Assembly: GCF_016458305.1 (NCBI RefSeq)
Contig: NZ_JAEMHL010000001.1
Location: forward strand, 620,001 to 684,000
Direction: 5' to 3'
DNA from: Geomonas anaerohicana
GTDB lineage: Bacteria > Desulfobacterota > Desulfuromonadia > Geobacterales > Geobacteraceae
Length of the DNA stretch: 64,000 nt
The translations under genes were made by a program, and so were the position numbers. A model generated the notes under the pieces. The model was given only the letters and a program-made list of their open reading frames with translations, did no database searches and was not told the origin of the DNA. Below, piece by piece: positions 8,955 through 18,638 of this stretch (its first letter is position 1; each line of letters starts with the position of its first letter).

Positions 8955-9284
8955 TCATTCCCCTAAACTGTCCAGCACGTTCTTCAAATGGGCGAACCCC
9001 GACGCTGCCGTCGGCCAGCCGGCATAGAACGCGATGTGCGTGATGGCCGCCACCAGCTCTTCCTTGGTCAGCCCGTTCTCCAATCCCTTCTTGAGATGAA
9101 ACTCCACCTGCTCGATCCGGTTCAGCGCCACCAGGCAGGTAACCGTGATCAGGCTTTTATCCCGCGGCGACAACTCCGGCCGCTCCCAGATCTCCCCGAA
9201 CAGGAAATCCTTGGTCAGCCTGGCAAAGTCCGGGGCCACTGCCTCCAGGTCACTCATCCCTTTTGCTGCTTCGGGTTTTGTCAT
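8955..9284 (-). CDS. Carboxymuconolactone decarboxylase family protein
   Basis: A 109-residue all-helical AhpD/CMD-like protein. The core reads SPRDKSLITVTCLVALNR, then EFHLKKGLENG, then EELVAAITHIAFYAGWP. It lacks the CxxC pair of the peroxidase members, so it fits the gamma-carboxymuconolactone decarboxylase side of the family; its substrate is unknown. GGAGGACACA precedes the ATG. The flavodoxin gene is immediately upstream on the same strand, so the two are probably co-transcribed. Confidence 0.85.
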   Translation of the reverse strand: MTKPEAAKGMSDLEAVAPDFARLTKDFLFGEIWERPELSPRDKSLITVTCLVALNRIEQVEFHLKKGLENGLTKEELVAAITHIAFYAGWPTAASGFAHLKNVLDSLGE

Positions 9285-9305
9285 TGTGTCCTCCTGTGCG
9301 GCTCG

Positions 9306-9827
9306 TTATGCCGCCTCTGCTATGCCGAGCTTGCGCAGCCAGGCCGATAGTTTCTGCCCGGCCCGGTTGACTTCACCGCCACGGATGGCAATGCCTTCCA
9401 GAACGGTGGCCCCGGGGCAGAGATCCCTGATGTCCCGTGCGCTTTGCCCCAAGCCGGTCCCTTCATGCGTGATGAACGGCACGATGGCCTTGTCGCTGAA
9501 GTCGTGCCCGGCCAGGTACGTCATGACCGGCGGCGCCACCGTGTTCCACCAGTTCGGCGAGCCTACGAAGACGACGTCGTAGTCATTGACGTCCGTACCT
9601 TTTGTCTTCAACTCCGGCCGGTGCCTCGCCCGCAGTTCCCGCTTCGCTTGGCTCACGACCGTGTCGTAGTCCTGAGGATACGGTTGTACCGGTGTCAGTT
9701 CGAGCAGGTCGCCGCCCACCATCTGGTTGATCTGCCGGGCACACTCCCTGGTGTTCCCTGAATGCGAGAAGTAGACGGTCAGCACCTTCCACCCCCCAAA
9801 GCTTGTCTTGCTGCTTTCTCTCGTCAT
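9306..9827 (-). CDS. Flavodoxin family protein
   Basis: An FMN-binding electron carrier or quinone/flavin reductase-like protein of about 173 residues. The phosphate-binding loop FSHSGNTREC follows the first strand (VLTVYF), and FVGSPNWWNTVAPPV and FITHEGTGLGQS are the usual isoalloxazine loops of the flavodoxin_4-like group. The start ATG at 9827 follows GAGGGG; an adjacent TTG one codon earlier is less likely. It is co-directional with the carboxymuconolactone decarboxylase-like gene. Confidence 0.9.
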   Translation of the reverse strand: MTRESSKTSFGGWKVLTVYFSHSGNTRECARQINQMVGGDLLELTPVQPYPQDYDTVVSQAKRELRARHRPELKTKGTDVNDYDVVFVGSPNWWNTVAPPVMTYLAGHDFSDKAIVPFITHEGTGLGQSARDIRDLCPGATVLEGIAIRGGEVNRAGQKLSAWLRKLGIAEAA

Positions 9828-9860
9828 CAAATACCCCTCTTTGTTACTTGCTCTTGGGCA

Positions 9861-9971
9861 GGAGGGACAGGCTCCTCCAGGTGCCTGTCCCTTTAGCGGA
9901 ACGCTCCAGTCAGCTCAGCCTCCTTCTATAAGAACTAAGGGGATAGGCACCTGGCGGAGCCAGTCCCCTCC
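9861..9971. repeat. MITE-like element, copy 1
   Basis: The terminal inverted arms are 9866-9890 (GACAGGCTCC...GTGCCTGTCC) and 9941-9966. The interior (CCCTTTAGCGG, then CAGCTCAGCC) matches the reverse complement of 60058-60191. A shared interior as well as shared ends shows that this is a true repeat family, not just a hairpin. It lies between the flavodoxin and the aldehyde oxidoreductase genes. Confidence 0.75.
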
Positions 9972-9997
9972 TTCCGGACAGAGGGGATTTGCCTTTC

Positions 9998-11800
9998 CTA
10001 TATATTTTCCAGCCCCAGTTCCTTCAGTTTTGCCTCTCCCGGCTTGGTGGTCACAGTATCCCAGCCGCGGTCCCGGTAGTACGTGGTCAGCATGTCCTCG
10101 AACTTCTTGCGATCCAGCACCGCTCCTTTCTTGGCGCCGATGGTGAAGGCGTCTTCGAAGAAACGGTCGGGAAGCTTGTCGTCACCACGGCGGAAGCCCT
10201 CGCGATAGTTGAACATTTTCTCCAGATTGAAGATCCGCTCCCCCGCCTTCTCGAACTCAGCCTGGTGGTACTCGTGGCCGGTGATCGCACTTAGCAGTTC
10301 GAGCATGGGCTCTTCCAACGCCGGCTCAAAGGTGGGGAAAAAGCACATCCCGGTCGAGTCGAGCATGGCACGCCTGTTCTGCATGGCGATGTTGTTGCCG
10401 CTCATGTGGCAGGCCCCCCGGGACGCGGTGACGTAGGAAAGCGCCCTGGGCTGGTTGCCCTGGATGTTGTGCGCCGCCAGTTCCAGCCCCTTCACGTGTA
10501 TGGCAAACTTTTCGCTTCCTTGGCCGATGTGGCGGGACAAGTTTGCCACACCCTGGGCGGCGAGGGCGCCTACGCCGTCCTTGGCGGCGATCTTTTCGAT
10601 CATGGCCAGGGTCGCGTCCACGCTCCCCCACTTGAGGTCGATGCCGTCCAGGAATTTGCGGTCGATCATCCCCTTCTCGTACGCCTCCATCAGGAAGCCG
10701 ATCACGTTGCCGGTGGAGATCTGGTCCAGGCCCAGGTCGTCGATGTTGTAGATCGCCCTCAGCAGACCGGGCATGTCGGAGATCATCAGGTTGGAACCGA
10801 GCATGACGCCGGTTTCGTACTCGGGGCCGTCGTGCACCACGCCGCCGTACTTCCCCTTGGTGACGCCGCTTTTCTTGCAGGCGAGCGGACAGCAGTAACA
10901 GGCGAAGTCCCTCACCCACACGTCGCGCCGCGCCGCGTCGCCGCCGATCTTGTCCGCCTCGGTGAAGGTCCCCTCGCGGTAGTTGCGCACCGACTCGGTC
11001 CCGGCGTTGCTGTTGCCGACGATGGCCCTGGCCGTCCCCTGCTCGGCCCACGACTTGGCATAAGTCGTCCCGTACAGTGCGCGCCTGGCCTTTTCAAGTG
11101 CAGTGAGGAACCGTTCGTGGTCGGCAACGCCCGGCTGGCCGGAGCCCTTGACCGCGATGGCCTTCAGGTTCTTGGAGCCCATGACGCAGCCCGATCCGCC
11201 GCGCCCTGCTGCCCGCCCTGCGGTATGGATGATGCTGGAGTAGGGGATCAGGTTCTCACCGGCAGGCCCGATGTAGACCGTCTTGTATTTCCGGTCGCCC
11301 AGCTCTTCCAGGAAGGCCCTATCGAAGGCATCAGTCCGCATCCCCTTGAACTTCCTGGCGTCCCGGATGGAGACCTTGTCGTCGTCGATGACGATGTAGG
11401 AAAGCTCCCGCGCCTTGCCGATGACCACCAGCCCGTCGTACCCCGCGAACCTGATCTCCGGGCCGAAGAAGCCTCCCATGTTGGAGTAGGTGACGGTGGA
11501 GGCATGGCGATGCTCGGACGTCAGCGGTGCCGTGATGGGGGACTTGGTCACCACGCAGGTCCGCGACGAAGAGGGGACGGGGAGTCCCGAAAACGGTCCC
11601 GGTATAAACATGAGCGGGTTTTCCGGGGAGAGCGCATCGATGCCCGGCTTTTTGAGCCGGTCCCAGAGCAGCTTCATGCCCAGCCCTTGCCCCCCGACAA
11701 ACTTGTCCAGGTCCTCGGGAGCGATGGCCACCGTCCTCGACTTCCCGGAGCTCAAGTCTATTTCAAGGATCCTGCCGTGGTATCCCGGTTTACCGCTCAT
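9998..11800 (-). CDS. Aldehyde ferredoxin oxidoreductase (tungsten/molybdenum bis-pyranopterin enzyme)
   Basis: A 600-residue AOR-family enzyme, expected to interconvert aldehydes and carboxylic acids. The N-terminus has the family start GRILEIDLSSG and FVGGQGLGMKLLWDR. The 4Fe-4S ligands are in ACYCCPLACKKSG (CX2CX3C), with a later Cys around SRGACHMSG. The AGRGGSGCVMGSKNLKA segment is the pterin-binding signature. It overlaps the upstream Fe-S gene by four bases (ATGA) and uses that gene's terminal GGAGG as ribosome site, so the two products are translationally coupled and probably form a complex. It carries no signal peptide of its own. Confidence 0.95.
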   Translation of the reverse strand: MSGKPGYHGRILEIDLSSGKSRTVAIAPEDLDKFVGGQGLGMKLLWDRLKKPGIDALSPENPLMFIPGPFSGLPVPSSSRTCVVTKSPITAPLTSEHRHASTVTYSNMGGFFGPEIRFAGYDGLVVIGKARELSYIVIDDDKVSIRDARKFKGMRTDAFDRAFLEELGDRKYKTVYIGPAGENLIPYSSIIHTAGRAAGRGGSGCVMGSKNLKAIAVKGSGQPGVADHERFLTALEKARRALYGTTYAKSWAEQGTARAIVGNSNAGTESVRNYREGTFTEADKIGGDAARRDVWVRDFACYCCPLACKKSGVTKGKYGGVVHDGPEYETGVMLGSNLMISDMPGLLRAIYNIDDLGLDQISTGNVIGFLMEAYEKGMIDRKFLDGIDLKWGSVDATLAMIEKIAAKDGVGALAAQGVANLSRHIGQGSEKFAIHVKGLELAAHNIQGNQPRALSYVTASRGACHMSGNNIAMQNRRAMLDSTGMCFFPTFEPALEEPMLELLSAITGHEYHQAEFEKAGERIFNLEKMFNYREGFRRGDDKLPDRFFEDAFTIGAKKGAVLDRKKFEDMLTTYYRDRGWDTVTTKPGEAKLKELGLENI

Positions 11801-12498
11801 TTCACACCTCCGAACTCCGCCGTCCCGTACCAGTTCCTAGCCAGTTCAGCAGCTATTTTTTCCGGCCCGAGGCCGTAGAATTTCCTGTCGCGCCGCACCT
11901 CCACGTAAGAGAGCGCGCCGAAGGGGCAGCGCTTGACGCACTGCGGATCGCCCCCGCACAGCGTGCACATCCGCTCCGGCTTCCCCGTCTCCGGGTTGGG
12001 GCGAATGACGCCGGTGCGCTGCGAGGCGCATGCCTTGGCGCAGCTGCCGCAGCCGATGCAGCGGCTGGCGTCGTTATGCATGGTGTGGCTCGCATCGTCC
12101 CGGTAGAAGGCGCGCCGGCCCGTTTTCCCGTCTGGTTCCACCGGGCACGCCTTGGCGCAAGGGGTGTCGGCGCACATGGCGCAGACATTGGGGACGTCGA
12201 CGTCCGGGTTGAAGTTGTGGACCTTGATGTTGGCAAAGTAGGGGTTACCCAGCCCCGGCAGTTCTTTCCCGCCTACCGCCGCGGGCTTATTGCGCGATGA
12301 ACACGCCGTTTCGCAGGTCCGGCATCCCGTGCACTTTTTGTAATCCACCACGACCATCTTCAGGGTCGCTTCGCCCGACAGCGCCCAGGCCGCCGAGTGA
12401 ATCCCGAACTGTCCGAACAGCACCAGCGCGCCGCCCCCGACCCCGACTCCCTTGAGGAACTCCCGGCGGGTGAAGGTCCCCCCATTTTCCTTTGTCAT
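11797..12498 (-). CDS. Tat-targeted four-cluster ferredoxin subunit of the aldehyde oxidoreductase
   Basis: About 233 residues. The N-terminus carries a twin-arginine signal (FTRREFLKG followed by a hydrophobic stretch around residues 20-40). Four cysteine clusters follow: CTGCRTCETAC, CAMCADTPCAKACP, CIGCGSCAKAC and CTLCGGDPQCVKRCP, as in DmsB/HybA-like electron-transfer subunits. The start at 12498 has GGAGG six bases upstream. The gene is coupled to the AOR gene by an ATGA overlap. If the Tat signal works, the pair sits on the outer face of the inner membrane, or the signal serves only as a folding checkpoint; no membrane anchor subunit is next door. Confidence 0.92.
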   Translation of the reverse strand: MTKENGGTFTRREFLKGVGVGGGALVLFGQFGIHSAAWALSGEATLKMVVVDYKKCTGCRTCETACSSRNKPAAVGGKELPGLGNPYFANIKVHNFNPDVDVPNVCAMCADTPCAKACPVEPDGKTGRRAFYRDDASHTMHNDASRCIGCGSCAKACASQRTGVIRPNPETGKPERMCTLCGGDPQCVKRCPFGALSYVEVRRDRKFYGLGPEKIAAELARNWYGTAEFGGVK

Positions 12499-12580
12499 GT
12501 CAGCCTCCAAAACTGGGAAAGCATTTGCCGTAGCAGTTCAATGCCGAGAGACGTCTTGGTCTCGGCGCATTTCTCTTTTC

Positions 12581-12617
12581 TCAGATTTCCTCAGATTTTC
12601 TCCGTGGCCAATGGTTT
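12581..12617. repeat. Solo copy of the 6.8-7.0 kb repeat arm, forming the end of a gene
   Basis: This stretch matches 6830-6863 in reverse and 7001-7027 directly (it includes CTCCGTGGCCAATGGTTT). It overlaps the 3' end of the metallo-hydrolase gene and supplies its last eight codons and its stop. Confidence 0.7.
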
Positions 12618-13712
12618 CGATTTTCCCGTGACCAGCGCAGGCACCGCATCGACCGCTGCCCACCAAGGTCGGTCCTGGGTGGCCGCTGATGAGTAGACCG
12701 GCTCACCGATGACCGGGATGGCTACCTCGATGTCGCGCGCCTTGGTCAAGGAGAGGATCCTGTCGGACGGTTCGCGCCATGCGTGCATGGAAAGATCGAA
12801 GGTGCCGTTGTGAATCGGCAGCATCCTTTTGCCTTTAAGGTCGAGGTGTGCCTGTACGGTTTCTTCCGGCATCATGTGCACCCCGGCCCAGTTCACGTTG
12901 TAGGCTCCGGCCTCGAGCAGGGTCAGGTCGAAGGGGCCGTACTGCTCGCCGATCCTCTTGAACCCTTGGAAGTAGCCGGAGTCCCCGCTGAAAAAGACCC
13001 GGAAGCCGGGGGCGAGGATGGTCCAGGAGTTCTGCAGGGTCTGATTCTTGTTGAAGAGGCCGCGGCCGGAGAAGTGCTTACAGGGAGTTGCCACCAGACG
13101 GACCTCGTCCACCTGCGTCGACTGCCACCAGTTCAACTGCCGTACCTTGGCGGTGGGGACGCCCCAGCCGGTGATGATGTCCCCCACGCCCGCCGGTACC
13201 AGGAAGTGCTCCGTCTTGGCGGCCAGCTTCACGATGGAATTGCGGTCGAGGTGGTCGTAGTGGTCATGGGAGATGATCACGGCCTTGATCGGGGGCAGGT
13301 CCTCGATGCTGATCGGCGCTTTATGGAACCTCTGCGGGCCCGCCCATTGGACCGGTGAAGCCCTGTCCGAGAACATCGGGTCGGTGAGCCAGAAGGCGTC
13401 CTGCAGTTTCAGGAGCACCGTGGAGTGCCCGATCCGGAAGACGGTGTTATTGGGCGCGGAGAGCAGTTCTGCGCGTGACATCTTGTGGATCGGGATTGTT
13501 CCGGTAGGACGGGTGTCGGCCGGCTTGTTGAAAAAGAAATTCCACATGACGCGGGTTGATGCCAGGATTCCTCCGGTGGTCATTATATCTCCTGATGGTT
13601 TCTGCCCGGCTTCGGCTGACCGAGCCCGGTCAACCTCGCCGCCGCTACGTACTGCCATGACTGTTAAGCCTCCGACAACCAATACCATGATCATGTTACG
13701 CTTCAGGTTCAT
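12591..13712 (-). CDS. Exported MBL-fold metallo-hydrolase (NAPE-PLD / UlaG-like)
   Basis: About 373 residues. A single N-terminal hydrophobic segment (MIMVLVVGGLTVMAV) suggests periplasmic anchoring. The metal site is SHDHYDHLD, with further ligands in GDSGYF and MLPIHNGTFDLS; FRIGHSTVLLKL and WLTDPMFSDRASP are typical of the N-acyl-phosphatidylethanolamine phospholipase D-like subgroup. The ATG at 13712 follows TTGGGAAG; the longer frame upstream has no ribosome site. The last residues (PLATEKI) and the stop codon come from a dispersed repeat, so the original C-terminus may have been replaced. The substrate is unknown. Confidence 0.88.
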   Translation of the reverse strand: MNLKRNMIMVLVVGGLTVMAVRSGGEVDRARSAEAGQKPSGDIMTTGGILASTRVMWNFFFNKPADTRPTGTIPIHKMSRAELLSAPNNTVFRIGHSTVLLKLQDAFWLTDPMFSDRASPVQWAGPQRFHKAPISIEDLPPIKAVIISHDHYDHLDRNSIVKLAAKTEHFLVPAGVGDIITGWGVPTAKVRQLNWWQSTQVDEVRLVATPCKHFSGRGLFNKNQTLQNSWTILAPGFRVFFSGDSGYFQGFKRIGEQYGPFDLTLLEAGAYNVNWAGVHMMPEETVQAHLDLKGKRMLPIHNGTFDLSMHAWREPSDRILSLTKARDIEVAIPVIGEPVYSSAATQDRPWWAAVDAVPALVTGKSKPLATEKI

Positions 13713-13803
13713 TTCTTCCCAAGGGGCCGCGGCCCGCGGCGGACGCGGTGCCGGCGGCATTTATTTTTGGTGCTTTCGGACTTCGCGGGAAGCTGTCTTG
13801 CTG

Positions 13804-13829
13804 CCCCCCCTCCCTTGAGGGAGGGGGGG
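13804..13829. terminator. Perfect 11-bp C/G hairpin between adh and the metallo-hydrolase gene
   Basis: CCCCCCCTCCC pairs with GGGAGGGGGGG around a TTGA loop. It lies just after the alcohol dehydrogenase stop on the minus strand. It lacks a T-run, so it may be an attenuating or mRNA-end structure rather than a classical terminator. Confidence 0.4.
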
Positions 13830-13842
13830 CATTCCGGCGAAC

Positions 13843-14901
13843 TTACTCAGCTTTCAGCGACGCCATGTCGATGGAAAAGCGGTACTTCACGTCCGACTTG
13901 ACCAGCCTCTCGTATGCTTCGTTCACCCTCTGGATCGGGATCACTTCCACGTCGGAGGTGATGTTGTGCTGCCCGCAGAAGTCGAGCATCTCCTGGGTCT
14001 CGGCGAGGCCGCCGATGAGCGAACCGGAGACGCTGCGCCTGCCGAAGAGGAGCGCGAAGGAGGAGAGGGCAAGCGGCTTGTCCGGCGCGCCGACCAAGGT
14101 GATGTTCCCCTCCAGCCCCAGCATCTGGATGTAGGCGTTCAGGTCGTGGTCCGCGGCGATGGTGTCGAGGATGAAGTTGAAGGTGCCGGCATGCTGCTTC
14201 ATCTGCTCGGCGTCGGTGGAGATGATCACCTCGTCGGCGCCCAGGCGCAGGGCATCTTCTTTCTTGCCGGGCGAGGTGGTGAAGACCACGACGTGGGCGC
14301 CGAATGCCTTGGCGAATTTGACTCCCATGTGCCCCAGTCCCCCGAGGCCGACCACGCCGACCTTTTTGCCCTTGATGTCGCCCCAGCGGTGAATGGGCGA
14401 ATAGGTGGTGATCCCGGCGCAAAGCAGCGGTGCCACCCCGGCCAGGTTGAGGTTGGTGGGAACGCGCAGCACGAAGTGCTCGTCCACCACGATGCTGTCC
14501 GAGTAGCCGCCATAGGTGACCCCGCCCAGGTGCTTGTCAGGGGAGTTGTAGGTGAAGGTCGCGTTGGTGCAGAACTGCTCCAGGTTGGCGTCGCAACTCG
14601 GGCAGCTGTGATCGGAATCCACCAGGCAACCGACCCCGGCCAGATCGCCCGGCTTGAACCTGGTTACCGCGGAGCCGACCTTGGTGACGCGCCCCACGAT
14701 TTCGTGCCCGGGCACGCAGGGATAGATGGTCGGCATGACGCTGTTCCACTCGTCGCGCACGGTGTGCAGGTCGGAGTGGCAGATGCCGCAGAAAAGGATT
14801 TCGATCTGGACGTCGCGGTCGGTCGGCTCGCGGCGCTGAATGGTGGTCGATGCCAGCGGTGCAGTCGCGCTGGCGGCGGAATATGCTTTTGCCTTATACA
14901 T
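13843..14901 (-). CDS. NAD(P)-dependent zinc alcohol dehydrogenase (YahK / cinnamyl-alcohol dehydrogenase group)
   Basis: A 352-residue medium-chain dehydrogenase, probably reducing aldehydes with NADPH. The catalytic zinc motif is CGICHSDLH with GHEIVGRV, and the nucleotide fold shows VGLGGLGHMGVKFAKAFG. In the structural-zinc loop the usual four Cys are three: Asp97 stands where the first Cys is expected (DSDHSCPSC...FC). GGAGGATCAATC precedes the ATG. It follows the aldo/keto reductase gene by 21 bases, so the two share an operon divergent from an AraC-type regulator. Confidence 0.93.
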   Translation of the reverse strand: MYKAKAYSAASATAPLASTTIQRREPTDRDVQIEILFCGICHSDLHTVRDEWNSVMPTIYPCVPGHEIVGRVTKVGSAVTRFKPGDLAGVGCLVDSDHSCPSCDANLEQFCTNATFTYNSPDKHLGGVTYGGYSDSIVVDEHFVLRVPTNLNLAGVAPLLCAGITTYSPIHRWGDIKGKKVGVVGLGGLGHMGVKFAKAFGAHVVVFTTSPGKKEDALRLGADEVIISTDAEQMKQHAGTFNFILDTIAADHDLNAYIQMLGLEGNITLVGAPDKPLALSSFALLFGRRSVSGSLIGGLAETQEMLDFCGQHNITSDVEVIPIQRVNEAYERLVKSDVKYRFSIDMASLKAE

Positions 14902-14922
14902 GATTGATCCTCCTGTTCGTTG

Positions 14923-15963
<1,041 letters not shown>

Positions 15964-16231
15964 TTATGAAAGCAGGGACCGATGCTGTGACAGTCGACTT
16001 CCGGCAAATTCTATCGCATCGTGCCTCATGCTCCAGTCTGGCCTGCCTTGTTGCGATGATGTGATCCTAGCTCTTAAACAGAAAAGGTGGGTAGACCGAT
16101 CCTGCCTGATTTTTGCCTGATCCTCCGGATGCTTCGAAAAAAGTTGTAAAGCACAGGCCGGTTGGATAGGATGGGACAGGTCAAAGAGTTGTTAAAACAG
16201 CCTGTTGGGCTGATGGTTGGAGGCCGACGCA

Positions 16232-17146
16232 ATGGAAGAAGCTATTGAAAGTTTGAGGCGGAGTATTGCCCGATGGACTGAGCAGGGAGAGTTGTTCGAG
16301 ACACCGGTCCCGGGGCTGTCACTGTTCAAAAGGGAAGACGTCACCGAGCCGGTAAGCGGCATGTACGAGCCCAGTGTCTGCCTGGTGGCGCAGGGCGCCA
16401 AGCGCGTTCAACTCGGTGATGAGACCCTGGTCTACGATGCCAATCACTTCCTGATCACGTCCGTGCATCTGCCTACGGTGGTGCAGATCGTCGAGGCGAG
16501 ACCCGAAAAGCCCTACCTCGGCTTGCGGCTCATGCTCGACCTGCGCGAGGTTTCACAACTCATGCTGGATAGCAACCTCCCCCAGCCCCGTACCCAGCAG
16601 TCCAGCCGCGGCATGGCGGTTGGCGAGGTGACCCTGCCGCTCATCAGCTCTTTCCAGCGCCTGCTCGACCTGCTTGACGAGGAGAAGGATGTCCCGATTC
16701 TTGCGCCGATGATTCAGCGCGAGATCATCTACCGGCTGCTCGTTGGCGACCAGGGGGCGCGCCTGAGGCAGATTGCTTCGGCGGGAAGCCAGAGCCAGCA
16801 GATCGCCCGGGCCATCGATTGGCTGAAGGGGAACTTCGCCAACCCGCTGCGCATCGACGAGTTGGCGACCAAGGTCAACATGAGCACTTCCACCTTTCAC
16901 CACCACTTCCGGACGCTGACCGCCATGAGCCCGTTGCAGTACCAGAAGATGCTGCGCCTGAACGAGGCCCGGCGCCTGATGCTGACGGAACGCTTGGATG
17001 CTACTACGGCCGCCTTCAACGTCGGTTACGAGAGCGCCTCCCAGTTCAGCCGGGAGTACAGCCGCCTGTTCGGGACCCCGCCGCTGCGGGACATCACCCA
17101 CTTGCGCCGCATGGCTACCGACGTTCCAACCTCCGTCTCCGCGTGA
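16232..17146 (+). CDS. AraC-family transcriptional regulator
   Basis: About 304 residues. The N-terminal AraC_N cupin-like domain (residues ~20-175, with SVCLVAQGAKRVQLGDE) is followed by two helix-turn-helix motifs (residues ~190-290: NPLRIDELATKVNMSTSTFHHHF, and ATTAAFNVGYESASQFSREYSRLFG). ATG 16232 is chosen over TTG 16217 because GGAGG lies eight bases before it. It is transcribed divergently from the AKR-ADH pair across about 300 bases; such regulators commonly control the neighbouring reductases in response to aldehydes, and I infer that here. Confidence 0.93.
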   Translation: MEEAIESLRRSIARWTEQGELFETPVPGLSLFKREDVTEPVSGMYEPSVCLVAQGAKRVQLGDETLVYDANHFLITSVHLPTVVQIVEARPEKPYLGLRLMLDLREVSQLMLDSNLPQPRTQQSSRGMAVGEVTLPLISSFQRLLDLLDEEKDVPILAPMIQREIIYRLLVGDQGARLRQIASAGSQSQQIARAIDWLKGNFANPLRIDELATKVNMSTSTFHHHFRTLTAMSPLQYQKMLRLNEARRLMLTERLDATTAAFNVGYESASQFSREYSRLFGTPPLRDITHLRRMATDVPTSVSA

Positions 17147-17315
17147 CCCTCACATACTGCTTGGAGCATCCGCCCGCAGGATGATGGTGCCTATCCAACT
17201 TCCCACAGACGCGTTGCAAGTTACTGCGGACGCATGATAAATTACCATGTGCACCATGCAATCTGGTATGGACGGAATGGGGCGTGTAAAGGATTTTGTG
17301 TAAACACGGCTGAGA

Positions 17316-17555
17316 TTATTGCTGGTCCTCGATGTTCCAGTACCCCGGTTTTGCACAAATACTAAGGCCTTCAGAATCCTTTTCTGATGCAGCCGACTGC
17401 CGGGACTTCACTGCAGCTTCCTTGGTGAGGATTATCATTTCGACCTCCTCCCCCACGTGACTCTTGATCACCCCGACATCCTGGCCTTTCTTCAACTCGA
17501 GGACTATGTGGCCATCGTCGTCCTGTCCAATTATCCCCGTTGCTCTCAGTTTCAT
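17316..17555 (-). CDS. Small hypothetical protein (79 residues)
   Basis: A short protein beginning MKLRATGIIGQDDDGHIVLEL, followed by a lysine/valine-rich middle and a polar tail with one Cys. A very good ribosome site (GAGGAGG, seven bases from the ATG) supports it and sets the start well inside a longer open frame. The N-terminal half looks like a compact beta-rich domain. I do not recognise a family. It is alone between the AraC regulator and the tlpA-trxA pair. Confidence 0.65.
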   Translation of the reverse strand: MKLRATGIIGQDDDGHIVLELKKGQDVGVIKSHVGEEVEMIILTKEAAVKSRQSAASEKDSEGLSICAKPGYWNIEDQQ

Positions 17556-17698
17556 GGATAACCTCCTCTGTTGATGTGGTCGGGAAAAAGCACCCACGAA
17601 TCGTGCCATGCGATTAGAGAAAGTCAATGTTTCTGCTTGGGGAGAAATGGACCTGGAATCAGCGGGGGGGAGGGCTTGGAAGCGGGGGAGATGAACGA

Positions 17699-17764
17699 AA
17701 AGAGCGGCTGCTTCGCAGCGACTACCGTGACGGTATCGCAGCGAAGAGCCGCTCTCATTTTTTT
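17699..17764. terminator. Long hairpin with T-run downstream of tlpA
   Basis: Arms around 17701-17721 and 17735-17755 (GAGCGGCT / AGCCGCTC with the inner GCTTCGCAGCG / CGCAGCGAAG) pair with few mismatches, and a run of eight T follows on the plus strand. On the minus strand, where tlpA ends at 17783, the stem is followed by CTTTTCGTTC. It probably ends trxA-tlpA transcription and blocks plus-strand read-through. Confidence 0.65.
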
Positions 17765-17782
17765 ACGTGCAGCTGCCAGTGC

Positions 17783-18307
17783 CTATTCGGCGAGCAGCCT
17801 CTTGATGGTGTCTTCCATCGTCTTCGCAGTCTGGTCGGAGAAGCCCTGGAACCTTTCCACGACCACCCCTTTCTTGTTGATGACGAAGACGGTGGGGATG
17901 GAACGCAGTCCGTACTCGGTCTGCATCTCCTCGCCTGCTATGGCGACCGGGTAGCTGATCCTGCGCTCGTTGATGAAGGTCTTGACGTCGCGGTCGCTCC
18001 CTTCATCGACACTTACTCCCAGCACCTGCAGCCCCTGCTTGCCGTACTTGGCCATCAGCGAATTCAGGTGGGGGATGGCTTCCTTACAGGGGATGCACCA
18101 CGTGGCGAAGAAGTCCATCACCAGCACATACCCCTTGTAATTGTTCAACGTGATCGGCTGGCCGGAAGTGCTGGTCAGCTTGACCGGGGGAGCGGGATCA
18201 CCTTTTTGCAGTATGGCATGGGCGGACTGCGTGAAGAGCAGCAGGCCTGCCAGCGCCAGGGGGGTGATTCTCAACAGGGATTTCTTCAACTGCATCAGCT
18301 TTTTCAT
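17783..18307 (-). CDS. Periplasmic TlpA/ResA-family thiol-disulfide oxidoreductase
   Basis: A 174-residue thioredoxin-fold protein with an N-terminal signal peptide (cleavage expected near residue 31, after SAHA). The active site is WCIPC (Cys71, Cys74), followed by YGLRSIPTVFVINKKG with the cis-proline loop. TlpA/ResA proteins reduce apocytochrome c or other exported thiols. It starts one base after the trxA stop codon, so a cytoplasmic and a periplasmic thioredoxin are made together. Confidence 0.93.
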   Translation of the reverse strand: MKKLMQLKKSLLRITPLALAGLLLFTQSAHAILQKGDPAPPVKLTSTSGQPITLNNYKGYVLVMDFFATWCIPCKEAIPHLNSLMAKYGKQGLQVLGVSVDEGSDRDVKTFINERRISYPVAIAGEEMQTEYGLRSIPTVFVINKKGVVVERFQGFSDQTAKTMEDTIKRLLAE

Positions 18308-18308
18308 T

Positions 18309-18638
18309 TTAGAGAGCCTTATTGATCAGGGCCTCCAGCTGGGCTTTCGGGATTGCGCCGACCACCTGGTCCAGCACTTTGCCGTCCTTGATCAGGATGA
18401 CGGTCGGAATCCCGCGCACGCCGTACTTGCCGGGGGTTGCCGGGTTGTCGTCAACGTTGACTTTGCCTACTTTAACGCGTCCTTCGTACTCGGACGCCAC
18501 GGTATCGATGAGGGGGGCGATCGCTTTGCAGGGGGCGCACCAGGTGGCCCAGAAGTCTACCAGCACCGGGATGTCGGACTGCAGGACTTCTTTTTCAAAG
18601 TTGTCATCGGTAAAGGTCTGTACATTTTCGCTGGCCAT
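18309..18638 (-). CDS. trxA: Thioredoxin
   Basis: A 109-residue cytoplasmic thioredoxin with the classical WCAPC site (Cys34, Cys37) and the cis-proline loop [14 protein letters not shown]. The ATG at 18638 with GGAG upstream gives the normal thioredoxin length; the longer open frame upstream is not part of the gene. It is followed after one base by tlpA. Confidence 0.96.
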   Translation of the reverse strand: MASENVQTFTDDNFEKEVLQSDIPVLVDFWATWCAPCKAIAPLIDTVASEYEGRVKVGKVNVDDNPATPGKYGVRGIPTVILIKDGKVLDQVVGAIPKAQLEALINKAL

